From Treponema sp. (GTDB taxonomy: Bacteria; Spirochaetota; Spirochaetia; Treponematales; Treponemataceae), in the NCBI GenBank assembly GCA_017940255.1, contig JAGAZB010000009.1:49167-113166 (forward strand): a DNA stretch of 64,000 bases, read 5' to 3'. Shown piece after piece: positions 26,102-33,889 of this stretch. Under the pieces are notes generated by a model. That model saw only the letters and a list, made by a program, of their open reading frames with translations. It made no database searches and was not told the origin of the DNA. The translations under genes were made by a program, and so were the position numbers. How positions within the stretch are numbered: the stretch's first letter is position 1; each line of letters starts with the position of its first letter.

Positions 26102-27007
26102 ATGAATGTACATATTTTAGAAATGCCCCTCGATTTTGGTGCCAGCCGCCACGGTTCAGACATGGGGCCCTCTGCAATTCGCCTGGCTGGAATAAAAGAA
26201 AAACTTGAATCTATTGGACATAAAACCTATGTTCATACCGATATTTTTAAGGCAACTGCCCAGGAATACGAAAAACCTGGTAATCCAAAAGCAAAATATT
26301 TAAAGCCGATTGTTAAAGCCTGTAACAAACTTGCTTCAGAAGTTGAACAGATTTCTTCTGATGGTGATTTTCCACTTGTTTTGGGAGGAGACCATTCTAT
26401 TGTATTGGGCTCACTTGCCGGCCTTGCTGCTACTGCAAAAAAACAGAATAAGACTCTTGGTGTACTTTATGTAGATGCCCATGGTGATTTTAATACAACC
26501 GAAACTACTCCAAGCGGAAACATACACGGTGAATGTCTTGCGGCTTCTGCAGGTCTTGGACTTCCTGAACTTACAAATCTGTATTTCGAAGGCCGCAAGG
26601 TAGATCCAAAAAATATCTGTTTCGTAGGTTCACGCGATCTTGATCCTGGTGAAAAACTTTTGATGAAGCAGGCTGGTGTTACAGTTTTTACTATGAGTGA
26701 TATAGACTGCCAGGGCTTTCCTGCTATTGTTCGCCAGGTGCAGGCTTTCTTTAAAAAGCTTGATATTATACACGTTAGTTTTGATATGGACGTACTGGAC
26801 CCAATGTACGCCCCGGGAACAGGTATTCCGCTTCCGGGGGGACTTACAAACCGTGAGGCCCTTCTTTTGATGGAAGAAATTGCCGCAACAGGCAAGGTTC
26901 GTTCCGCAGAAATTGTAGAAGTCAATCCAATCCTTGATGTACGCAATCAGACTGCAATTCTTGCAGTTACACTGGCAGCCCGCCTGCTGGGAGAAAAGCT
27001 TTACTAA
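26102..27007 (+). CDS. rocF: Arginase
   Basis: 301 residues. It hydrolyses arginine to ornithine and urea with a binuclear manganese centre. Metal ligands are seen in GGDHSIVLG, DAHGDFN and SFDMDVLDP, and the substrate motif SGNIHGE is present. GTGIPLPGGLT separates arginase from agmatinase. The predicted promoter makes the transcript start at the ATG, and no Shine-Dalgarno is visible. ProC, encoded at 43060, could act downstream on ornithine-derived pyrroline-5-carboxylate. Convergent with the next gene over 5 bp with no visible terminator. Confidence 0.93.
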   Translation: MNVHILEMPLDFGASRHGSDMGPSAIRLAGIKEKLESIGHKTYVHTDIFKATAQEYEKPGNPKAKYLKPIVKACNKLASEVEQISSDGDFPLVLGGDHSIVLGSLAGLAATAKKQNKTLGVLYVDAHGDFNTTETTPSGNIHGECLAASAGLGLPELTNLYFEGRKVDPKNICFVGSRDLDPGEKLLMKQAGVTVFTMSDIDCQGFPAIVRQVQAFFKKLDIIHVSFDMDVLDPMYAPGTGIPLPGGLTNREALLLMEEIAATGKVRSAEIVEVNPILDVRNQTAILAVTLAARLLGEKLY

Positions 27008-27012
27008 AAAAA

Positions 27013-29016
27013 TTAATTGTTGTGTTCATCCAGGAACTTTAAGAATTCATCAGCTGGAAGTGGTTTAGAAAAATAGTAACCCTGAATAAAGGTTACTCCA
27101 AGTTTCTCCAGATATTCCAGCTGTTCTTTTGTTTCTACGCCTTCAACAACAATCTTTTTTCCCAGATTCAAAATCATTGTAATCATGTTTTCCAGAATAA
27201 TTTTTGCATTTTTCTGAACGGGATTTTTATTGTCAAAGCAAGGCCACAAAAGACTCTTGTCAATTTTAATTAATTCATAATCGGTTTTAGCCATCTGTGA
27301 AAGATTTGAATAACCAGTTCCAAAATCATCCATAGAGAAAGTACAGCCAATCTTTTTAAGCTTTGCCATATTTTTTTTGAGCATATAACTTGAAGTAATG
27401 GCAATAGACTCTGTAATTTCAAGATTCACAATACTTGGATTTAATCCATATTTTTTTAGCAGCTGAGACATCTGACTTGGAAGCGCTGCATCTACAGACT
27501 GCAGACCAGAAAGGTTTACTTCTATATGATTAACACCCTTGTCGCTAAGACTATTTGAAGAAACAAAATTGAAAACCTGATTAAAAATTTTGTCTGAAAG
27601 TCTCATAATAAGTCCGTTTTTTTCTGCAAGCGGAATAAATTCTTCTGGACTCACATAGCCAAGTGTTTTATCATCCTTTAAACGAACCAGGGCTTCAAAG
27701 TTTGTGAATTTCTTGTGTTCAATATCGTAGATAGGCTGATAGTACATTTCAATACCGTTCTGCTTGTCTACAGCATCGCGGATAATCTTTAAAATTTTAG
27801 TGTGACGTTTACGGTTTTGTACAAGACTTGCATTTGCCTGTCTTACAAAGCCTGTGTCATTTGAATAAAGGTGCCATTCATGAATCAAAGTTATAAATTC
27901 ATGAATAGGAATGTCTTCTTCTAAATCATTTGGATAAATAATAAAATCACAATGAGAAGAAAGATAAAAAGAGTTTTCTTCTACTGTCCAGGACTGTTCC
28001 AGTCGTTCCTGTATTCTCTTCAAAATTGAATCGATATATAAACTGTGCTCAATTTTTTTATTTTTGGGAATTGCCAGCGTAATTGAGTTCTGTGCCGGAT
28101 GAAAAATAGTATACGTAAATGATTTAGAAACAAAGTCGCAAACCTGTTTAACAAGGGCTGTTGCAATTTCATCACCAAACTGTTCTTCTATTGACTCGTA
28201 ATCTTCTATATCAATATTGATGATAAAGAAAGGTCTTTTATGGCTCACGTAATCCTGCAGGAAAAAGCGGAGCGCATTTGAATTCATAGTTTCAGTGGCG
28301 TGGTCAATGTAGTTGTCTGGTGTTTCAAGTCCTGCATGCATAAAAAGACACATAGAAACAATTCCAATGCAGGAAATTGCAGTTCTAGGCTGAATAATCT
28401 GAATAATAACAATAATAATCCAGATTGTGGTTGTAATGAAAATATAGCGTCTTTTTCCACGGAAGAAAGAATCCTGGTTTTTCTTTGAATAATCTATTGT
28501 TTCGATTATTGTTAATGCAGCATAAAGAAATGAAATAACGTTAATCAGGGTATTAATTACACTGTATCCAAAAAGGCCTTGTTGTTCGTTTTTTGTAAAA
28601 AAGTTTACTCCAATTATAGCAAGAACTCCAATGCCATATACAGTGAAGATTTTAAAACCATCCTTTAAGGTTACGTGCTGTCTTCTTCCCTGAAGAAAGG
28701 TAATGTAGAGATAAAGACAAAGAGAAAGGTTTAAGTAGGCATATAGCCTTATCTGACTGGCAAGTCTTACCCCCCAGTTCCTTGGCAGGCTGAGTTTTGA
28801 AACTAAAATTACAGAAGTATCTGCAATAACAAAAATAAGTGCAAAAACAAGAATACCTATAAATGTTCTGGTAGAAAGAATGGGAAGTTTTTTTCGACTA
28901 AAATATAATACTTCCAGACTGACGAGGAAAAAAAGCGACAGAAGCTGCAGCTGAACAGGTGAGGTAAATCTTAGGAATTCTCGTATCCCTCCGAAGGAAA
29001 CGGGTAATATATCCAT
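27013..29016 (-). CDS. Membrane-bound EAL c-di-GMP phosphodiesterase with degenerate GGDEF domain
   Basis: 667 residues. About seven hydrophobic helices occupy residues 15-235. A GGDEF-like domain (about 260-390) lacks the GG(D/E)EF signature, so it is probably a sensory or allosteric domain. The EAL domain (about 405-660) keeps its catalytic set: FEALVRL, EVNLSG, LEITES, SMDDFGTGYSN, IKIDKSLL, VVEGVET and QGYYFSKP. It should hydrolyse c-di-GMP at the inner membrane. TATTAT on the minus strand lies 8 nt before the ATG. Confidence 0.9.
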   Translation of the reverse strand: MDILPVSFGGIREFLRFTSPVQLQLLSLFFLVSLEVLYFSRKKLPILSTRTFIGILVFALIFVIADTSVILVSKLSLPRNWGVRLASQIRLYAYLNLSLCLYLYITFLQGRRQHVTLKDGFKIFTVYGIGVLAIIGVNFFTKNEQQGLFGYSVINTLINVISFLYAALTIIETIDYSKKNQDSFFRGKRRYIFITTTIWIIIVIIQIIQPRTAISCIGIVSMCLFMHAGLETPDNYIDHATETMNSNALRFFLQDYVSHKRPFFIINIDIEDYESIEEQFGDEIATALVKQVCDFVSKSFTYTIFHPAQNSITLAIPKNKKIEHSLYIDSILKRIQERLEQSWTVEENSFYLSSHCDFIIYPNDLEEDIPIHEFITLIHEWHLYSNDTGFVRQANASLVQNRKRHTKILKIIRDAVDKQNGIEMYYQPIYDIEHKKFTNFEALVRLKDDKTLGYVSPEEFIPLAEKNGLIMRLSDKIFNQVFNFVSSNSLSDKGVNHIEVNLSGLQSVDAALPSQMSQLLKKYGLNPSIVNLEITESIAITSSYMLKKNMAKLKKIGCTFSMDDFGTGYSNLSQMAKTDYELIKIDKSLLWPCFDNKNPVQKNAKIILENMITMILNLGKKIVVEGVETKEQLEYLEKLGVTFIQGYYFSKPLPADEFLKFLDEHNN

Positions 29017-29273
29017 ACGCGGGTATAATATCGTATATTATCTTTAAAGAAAATACTTTTTGTTAACTACAACGTTATAAATTCATCAAATTTTCTTGAT
29101 ATACTTTCTTTGACAAAAAAAAACTTGCCGAATAACATAAATCATTATTATCTTATATTAATAAAATCACGAGTAGAAGTGGTAAAAAAAGGCGGAAAAC
29201 TTCTGAACGAAGTTTCCTGTTGAACACCGCCCATTTTTTACTGCGCCAATGCTCGCAAAAAATGAGGCTACAC
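29017..29273 (+). promoter_or_regulatory. htpG upstream region: promoter at 29110-29138 and structured leader
   Basis: TTGACA (29110-29115) and TAACAT (29133-29138) are 17 bp apart. The leader then contains GGCGG (29191-29195) pairing with CCGCC (29227-29231) around an inner stem of GGAAAACTT with AAGTTTCC. Next, CATTTTTT (29232-29239) pairs with AAAAAATG (29257-29264) and ends at the Shine-Dalgarno TGAGG (29263-29267). No CIRCE inverted repeat is present. No ORF lies here. Confidence 0.5.
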
Positions 29274-31253
29274 ATGGCAAAATACGAATTCCAGACAGAA
29301 GTAAATCAGCTTCTCAAACTTATCATTCATTCACTTTATTCAAATAAAGACATTTTCCTTCGTGAAATTGTTTCAAACGGCTCTGATGCTTTGGACAAGC
29401 TTAAGTATCTTACAGTTTCTGATGAAGCCTATAAGAACATTAAGTTTGAACCAAGAATCGACATCACTTTTGATGAAAAGGAAAGCGTTCTTACCGTACA
29501 GGATTCTGGTATTGGTATGACAGATGAAGATTTGACCAATAACCTTGGTACAATCGCTCGTTCTGGTACAAAAGCCTTTATGGAACAGCTTACTGCTGAG
29601 GCTTCGAAAGATTCAGCTCTTATCGGTCAGTTTGGTGTTGGTTTCTATTCAGCATTTATGGCTGCTAAAAAAATTGATGTTTATACCCGCAAGGCTGCAG
29701 GCGACGGAAAAATCTGGCACTGGTCTTCTGATGGTACAAACTCTTATGAAATAGAAGAAATTGCTGCCGATTCAGCTGTTGCAAAAAAATACGGTTTTGA
29801 TAATGCCGGCCTTACAGGTTCTGCAATCGAAATGCACTTGAACGATGACAGCAAGGAATTTGCGAGCCGCTGGAAGATTGAAGAACTTATTAAAAAGTAC
29901 AGTGACCATATTGCTTTCCCAATTTATCTTCACTATGAACAGAAAAAGTATGATGATAAGGGAAAAGAGACTGGCAGCGAAAGCAAGGTAGACCAGGTAA
30001 ACTCCGCTTCCGCTTTGTGGAAGCGTGCTAAGTCTGATTTGAAGGAAGAAGACTACAACGAATTCTACAAGACCTTTGGTCATGATGGACAGGATCCTTT
30101 GCATTATGTTCATACACACGCAGAAGGTACTCAGGAATATACAACTTTGTTCTTTGTTCCACAGACAGCTCCATTTGATATGTATCAGGCAGACTACAAG
30201 AGCGGACTTAAGCTCTATGTAAAGCGCGTATTTATCACAGATGATGACCGAGAACTCTTGCCTTCATACCTGCGCTTTGTTCGTGGTATTATCGATTCTG
30301 AAGATTTGCCATTGAATGTAAGCCGCGAAATTCTTCAGCAGAACCGCATTTTGGACAATATCAAGTCTGCATCAGTAAAGAAGCTGCTCAGCGAATTTAA
30401 GAAGATTGGCGAAGCCGCAGACAAGGCTAAGAAGGTTGAAGCAGATAAACGCACAGACGACGATAAAAAAGCAATCGAAAAGTGGGAGAAGTTCGTACGC
30501 AACTTCAACCGTCCTATGAAGGAAGGCTTGTACAGCGACTACACAAACCGCGACGAAATTGCAGAAATTGTTCGCTTTAAATCTACAGATGCAAGCGGCA
30601 CTGGCGACGGAAACTACACAAGCTTTGCAGATTATGTTCAGCGTATGAAGCCGGATCAGAAATCTATCTTCTATATAAGTGGTTCTGATGAAAAGAATCT
30701 TCGTGCAAATCCTCTTGTAAAAGCTTATACAGACAAGGGCTTCGAAGTTCTTATCATGGATGATGATATCGACGATATCGTAATTCCAGGCTTTGGCAAA
30801 TACAAGAACGAATTTGAACTTAAGGCTGTAAACCGCTCTGGCTCAGACGAAGACCTCGGTGGCGATAAAGAAGCTGCTAAAAAGAAGGAAGAAGAATTCA
30901 AGCCTGTTACAGAAAAAATCAAGAAGGCACTTGGCGAGAAGGTTAAAGAAGTAAAGCTTTCTAAAACTTTGAGCGGCGAAAATCCTTCTTGTATCGTTGT
31001 TGATGAAAACGACCCAAGCTACCAGATGATTCAGATGATGAAAGCAATGGGGCAGCCAGGTCCTGATTTGAAGCCAATTCTTGAAGTAAACGGAGACCAT
31101 CCACTTGTTGCCCGCCTTAAGGACACAAGCGACGAAGCAGAAATTGCCGATGTTTCAGAAGTTCTCCTTACTCAGGCTTTGATGATTGCCGGTATGGAAA
31201 TCAAAGAACCAGCAGAATTCGTAAAGCACTTGAATAATCTGCTTAGTAAGTAA
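29274..31253 (+). CDS. htpG: Hsp90-family molecular chaperone HtpG
   Basis: 659 residues from the ATG at 29274 (TGAGG 6 nt upstream). A longer frame from a TTG at 29220 overlaps leader structure and is not needed. GHKL ATPase motifs are clear: REIVSNGSDALDKL with the Mg-binding Asn, VQDSGIGMT and GQFGVGFYSAFM. The middle-domain catalytic arginine region is in LPLNVSREILQQN. It is a cytosolic ATP-dependent chaperone. Charged runs near residues 395-425 and 540-565 are typical linkers. Confidence 0.95.
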   Translation: MAKYEFQTEVNQLLKLIIHSLYSNKDIFLREIVSNGSDALDKLKYLTVSDEAYKNIKFEPRIDITFDEKESVLTVQDSGIGMTDEDLTNNLGTIARSGTKAFMEQLTAEASKDSALIGQFGVGFYSAFMAAKKIDVYTRKAAGDGKIWHWSSDGTNSYEIEEIAADSAVAKKYGFDNAGLTGSAIEMHLNDDSKEFASRWKIEELIKKYSDHIAFPIYLHYEQKKYDDKGKETGSESKVDQVNSASALWKRAKSDLKEEDYNEFYKTFGHDGQDPLHYVHTHAEGTQEYTTLFFVPQTAPFDMYQADYKSGLKLYVKRVFITDDDRELLPSYLRFVRGIIDSEDLPLNVSREILQQNRILDNIKSASVKKLLSEFKKIGEAADKAKKVEADKRTDDDKKAIEKWEKFVRNFNRPMKEGLYSDYTNRDEIAEIVRFKSTDASGTGDGNYTSFADYVQRMKPDQKSIFYISGSDEKNLRANPLVKAYTDKGFEVLIMDDDIDDIVIPGFGKYKNEFELKAVNRSGSDEDLGGDKEAAKKKEEEFKPVTEKIKKALGEKVKEVKLSKTLSGENPSCIVVDENDPSYQMIQMMKAMGQPGPDLKPILEVNGDHPLVARLKDTSDEAEIADVSEVLLTQALMIAGMEIKEPAEFVKHLNNLLSK

Positions 31254-31260
31254 AACTGTA

Positions 31261-31286
31261 CGGTGGTTGAGCTTGTCGAAACCACC
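31261..31286. repeat. REP-like unit identical to the one at 1966-1991
   Basis: 26 bp identical to the left REP unit of the element at 1937-2063. The stem GGTGGTT / AACCACC folds around GAGCTTGTCGA. It is a solitary copy here, 7 bp after the htpG stop. Confidence 0.75.
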
Positions 31287-31309
31287 TGCGCTCACTGGCA
31301 TGCCTTTGA

Positions 31310-31339
31310 CATCCTCCGGCTTGTCCGGAGGATGTTTTT
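31310..31339. terminator. Intrinsic terminator between htpG and mscL
   Basis: CATCCTCCGG (31310-31319) pairs with CCGGAGGATG (31325-31334) and TTTTT follows. It serves htpG directly. Confidence 0.8.
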
Positions 31340-31350
31340 ATAGTTGTAAT

Positions 31351-31776
31351 TTATTTATTCTTCAATAAATCTCTAATTTCTTCCAGCAGAATTGCTTCAT
31401 CAGATTTTACAACAGGCGCTGGTTCTGGCTCGGCAGGTTTTTCAGCTTCCTTTTTCTTAAACTTTTCAAAAATCTGAATTACCACAAAAATACAGAAGGC
31501 AACAATCAAAAAATCTACGATTGTCTGAATAAATGCACCGTATTTAATTTCTGTTTCACCGATTTTGAACATCAGTTTTGCAAAATCAATTTTCCCGAGG
31601 GCTAGTCCAATCAACGGCATAATAATGTCGTTTACAAGGCTGGTCACAATTTTTCCAAAAGCCCCGCCGATTATTACACCAACTGCCATATCAATCACGT
31701 TTCCGCGTGAAATAAACTTCTTAAAAGCACTCAATTCTTTAGTTGCAACGTTAAGTCCATCTTTTATGTTTGCCAT
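31351..31776 (-). CDS. mscL: Large-conductance mechanosensitive channel
   Basis: 141 residues. The N-terminal segment [24 protein letters not shown] is the classic MscL S1/TM1 signature (first helix with the glycine-lined pore constriction). TM2 is [21 protein letters not shown] Glu/Pro-rich linker and a C-terminal bundle helix ([16 protein letters not shown]) complete it. It opens under membrane tension to release solutes after hypo-osmotic shock. GAGGT precedes the ATG by about 5 nt. Confidence 0.95.
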   Translation of the reverse strand: MANIKDGLNVATKELSAFKKFISRGNVIDMAVGVIIGGAFGKIVTSLVNDIIMPLIGLALGKIDFAKLMFKIGETEIKYGAFIQTIVDFLIVAFCIFVVIQIFEKFKKKEAEKPAEPEPAPVVKSDEAILLEEIRDLLKNK

Positions 31777-31889
31777 ATTTTACCTCTGAGAATATTATAT
31801 GGGCATTCCAGGGATTTTTAAAGTGGGGAGAATTGTAATTATCTGAATAAAAATTTAAGTGAAATTGTATAAAATGAAATAATTCAGAC

Positions 31890-31895
31890 TATAAT
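31890..31895 (+). promoter_or_regulatory. -10 element of the second Rpn gene
   Basis: A consensus TATAAT in an AT-alternating stretch. TTGTAT at 31865-31870 is 19 bp upstream. The leader hairpin begins 7 bp later, at the expected transcription start. Confidence 0.5.
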
Positions 31896-31901
31896 ATATA
31901 T

Positions 31902-31942
31902 AAGACTGTGTAAGAAGAAAAAACTTTCTACACAGTCTTTTT
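31902..31942 (+). terminator. Terminator-like hairpin at the start of the second Rpn leader
   Basis: AAGACTGTGTA (31902-31912) pairs perfectly with TACACAGTCTT (31929-31939), and a T-run follows (31938-31942). The Shine-Dalgarno GGAGG and ATG come 17 and 27 nt later. The layout matches that of the first Rpn gene although the stem sequence differs. Confidence 0.7.
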
Positions 31943-31968
31943 ATTTTAACTAAATTATGGAGGTCAAA

Positions 31969-32881
31969 ATGGGGCAGTTTTCAAAACCATGGAATGAACT
32001 TACTTTTGCAGATAATTATATTTTCTGTAAAGTAATGCTTGATGAGGAGCTTTGTAAAAAGTTTATTGAAATTTTACTTGATATTTCAATTTCAAAAATT
32101 GAATATCTGAATACGGAAAATCTTGTTGAAAATTATTATGACTCTCGGGGTGTACGGCTTGATGTTTATGTAAAGGACAGTGATAGAGTGTTTGATATTG
32201 AAATGCAAACCGGTGACTATGATGATTTGCTGCTTAGGGCTCGGTATTACCAGAGTGCTTCGGATGTTGCAACTACAAAACGCAGAACAATGTTCAAAAA
32301 ACTGAAGGAAAGTTTTATTTTATTTGTATGTGTTGATGATCCTTTTGGAGCCGGGATTCCAGTTTATACTCGAAAAATGGAGTTTCTGGAAACAGATGAG
32401 ATTTTGTATAATGACAAAAGCCACGCCGTATTTTATAATGCAAGTGCATACGATAAAGTAACTGATAATGAAGAACTAAAGGCCGTACTTCGGTTTGTGT
32501 ATGAGAATAAAGCACAGTCAGAATATACGGATCAGCTTGATGTTTCTTCTAAAAATGCAAAATCCCGTTCTGAATGGGAGGATGATTATATGTATTTTCA
32601 AGATATTCTAGAAGAAGAAAAAGAATTGGCCCGTGAAGCTGGGCTTGCTGAGGGACGCCAGGCAGGACTTGTTGAGGGACGCCAGGCAGGCCTTGCCGAA
32701 GGTCGTCAGGCAGGGCTTGCTGAAGGACGCCAGACAGGACTTGCCGAGGGGCGTGAAGAAGGCCGTGAAGAAATGGCTGCAAAAAAACTTTCTGAAAGAA
32801 GGCGATTCTCCTGAAAAAGTTTCCCGTTGTACGGGTCTTTCCCTTGAAAAAATTAACGAACTTGCCGCTGACTTGAAGTAG
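31969..32881 (+). pseudogene. Rpn-family PD-(D/E)XK nuclease, copy 2, frameshifted near the C-terminus
   Basis: Start ATG 31969 with GGAGG 6 nt upstream (an in-frame ATG at 31957 precedes the Shine-Dalgarno). The core LDVYVKDSDRVFDIEMQTGD gives the D...ExQ pattern of the PD-(D/E)XK fold. Five 24-bp repeats (32641-32760) encode a Gly-Leu-Ala-Glu-Gly-Arg-Gln-Ala chain. The frame then reaches TGA at 32814. Shifting +1 at the A7 run (32781-32787) recovers the normal family tail FLKEGDSPEKVSRCTGLSLE up to TAG 32881. So either one A was gained or slippage restores the frame. The catalytic core is intact, so a truncated protein may still work. Confidence 0.75.
32641..32760 (+). repeat. Five tandem 24-bp repeats within the second Rpn gene
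   Basis: Units begin at 32641, 32665, 32689, 32713 and 32737 and differ at several positions. Each encodes an eight-residue unit of the type GLAEGRQA. The length is a multiple of three, so copy-number changes would keep frame. Confidence 0.85.
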
Positions 32882-33496
32882 TTATAAGTTTCGGACGTAT
32901 TTATCATCAATATGTTCGAAGCCCATTTTTTTAAGATATCTTTTATGAGTAGGGATTATAGTTTTTGCTGAAACCTTTTTTATCCCCTGAGACTTTAAGT
33001 GGGCAAAAAGGAACTTTGCAGCACTGGTGTCGCGGTAGGCCGGGGTAGTGTAGTCTATTTTTATATTCAGAGAGTCTGGAGAATCAGCATTTTCCGGGCT
33101 TGAAACAAAAACTCCGACCGGATTTTGACCGCACATAATCAGAATAACAGAGTCTTCCGGAAGAGGCTTTGAGCAGTCAGGGAAAAAGCGAGATATATCA
33201 GCAAAGTTTTCATCTAAGAAATGATTCAAAAATCCGTCTTCTGATTTTACCATTACAGCTTTATATTCCTTTTTTGTGTTCATCAGCTTGTAAAGATTGA
33301 TTATATTGATTGCAATTAGACAAAGCTGCATGGCGGCGGTTGGGTAAGAGTGAATGCAGATGGCATATCCGCAGAAAATCACGCTTCCGATAGTGTTTAT
33401 AATGCGCAGCTTCACCACAGAAGTCATAAGCATAGAAACAATTACGAGAATTGAGCCAAAGTATCCAATCATTTCAATAATAGTCTGAATAGTCAT
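32882..33496 (-). CDS. YgjV-like membrane domain fused to a GNAT-like C-terminal domain
   Basis: 204 residues. The first 75 hold three short hydrophobic helices in the style of the YgjV / inner-membrane YgjV-like family (IGYFGSILVIVSMLMTSV, IINTIGSVIFCGYAICIH, AMQLCLIAINIINLY). Residues 85-204 are soluble. They end in AYRDTSAAKFLFAHLKSQGI and KRYLKKMGFEHI, a pattern that resembles the end of N-acetyltransferase folds. No full GNAT AcCoA loop is visible, so activity is uncertain. It starts immediately after the end of the second Rpn gene on the opposite strand. Confidence 0.7.
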   Translation of the reverse strand: MTIQTIIEMIGYFGSILVIVSMLMTSVVKLRIINTIGSVIFCGYAICIHSYPTAAMQLCLIAINIINLYKLMNTKKEYKAVMVKSEDGFLNHFLDENFADISRFFPDCSKPLPEDSVILIMCGQNPVGVFVSSPENADSPDSLNIKIDYTTPAYRDTSAAKFLFAHLKSQGIKKVSAKTIIPTHKRYLKKMGFEHIDDKYVRNL

Positions 33497-33502
33497 GACT
33501 AG

Positions 33503-33531
33503 ATTTTATAACGGCTTTGGACTAATCACAA
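33503..33531 (-). promoter_or_regulatory. Leaderless promoter of the YgjV-like gene
   Basis: On the minus strand, TTGTGA (33531-33526) and TAAAAT (33508-33503) are 17 bp apart, and the -10 ends 6 nt before the ATG at 33496. Confidence 0.55.
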
Positions 33532-33562
33532 GCAATATATTCCCACTTTGTACAAAATTCTG

Positions 33563-33568
33563 TATACT
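33563..33568 (+). promoter_or_regulatory. -10 element of gatCA, predicted leaderless
   Basis: TATACT ends 7 nt before the gatC ATG at 33576. No Shine-Dalgarno is present and the -35 position is weak (TTCCCA). Confidence 0.5.
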
Positions 33569-33575
33569 GTAAGTT

Positions 33576-33887
33576 ATGGCAACACAACACAAAGAAATTG
33601 ACGCGCAGACTCTTGAAAATCTGCTTTATTTGTCACGTTTGTCTCCAGAAAGTACAAATATGGAGACTTTGAAAAAACAGGTAGATGATATCGTTGGTTA
33701 TTTTGATATTCTTTCTAAATATGATGACAGCGAAAATCCTTATGATGCTTATCCTCGTACAGAAGCAGACAAGCTTCGTGGTGATACTGTAGTAGACGGA
33801 CTTGAAATTAGCGATGTAAAGAAAGTTTCCGAAAACTTTATGGACGGCTACTTCCAGGTACCTAAGGTTTTGGGGGAGGGAGCCTAA
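33576..33887 (+). CDS. gatC: Asp-tRNA(Asn)/Glu-tRNA(Gln) amidotransferase subunit C
   Basis: 103 residues, the usual size. The N-terminal LENLLYLSRLSPES and the C-terminal LRGDTVVDGLEI are GatC family features (the DxxRxD-type belt region). GatC wraps around GatA and stabilises GatCAB, which amidates misacylated Glu-tRNA(Gln) or Asp-tRNA(Asn). It is followed after 2 bp by gatA. No gatB is in the window. The mRNA probably starts at the ATG. Confidence 0.9.
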   Translation: MATQHKEIDAQTLENLLYLSRLSPESTNMETLKKQVDDIVGYFDILSKYDDSENPYDAYPRTEADKLRGDTVVDGLEISDVKKVSENFMDGYFQVPKVLGEGA

Positions 33888-33889
33888 AT

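Noticed and set aside
29017..29273. CIRCE element upstream of htpG
   Set aside because: No TTAGCACTC-N9-GAGTGCTAA pattern is present. The inverted repeats found are unrelated.
32641..32760. CRISPR-like tandem repeats
   Set aside because: Repeats are 24 bp with no spacers, degenerate and in frame inside the Rpn gene. They are protein repeats.
32778..32790. Programmed -1 frameshift site (A AAA AAA C)
   Set aside because: The -1 frame meets TGA within three codons. The preserved tail lies in the +1 frame, so classical -1 slippage cannot reach it.
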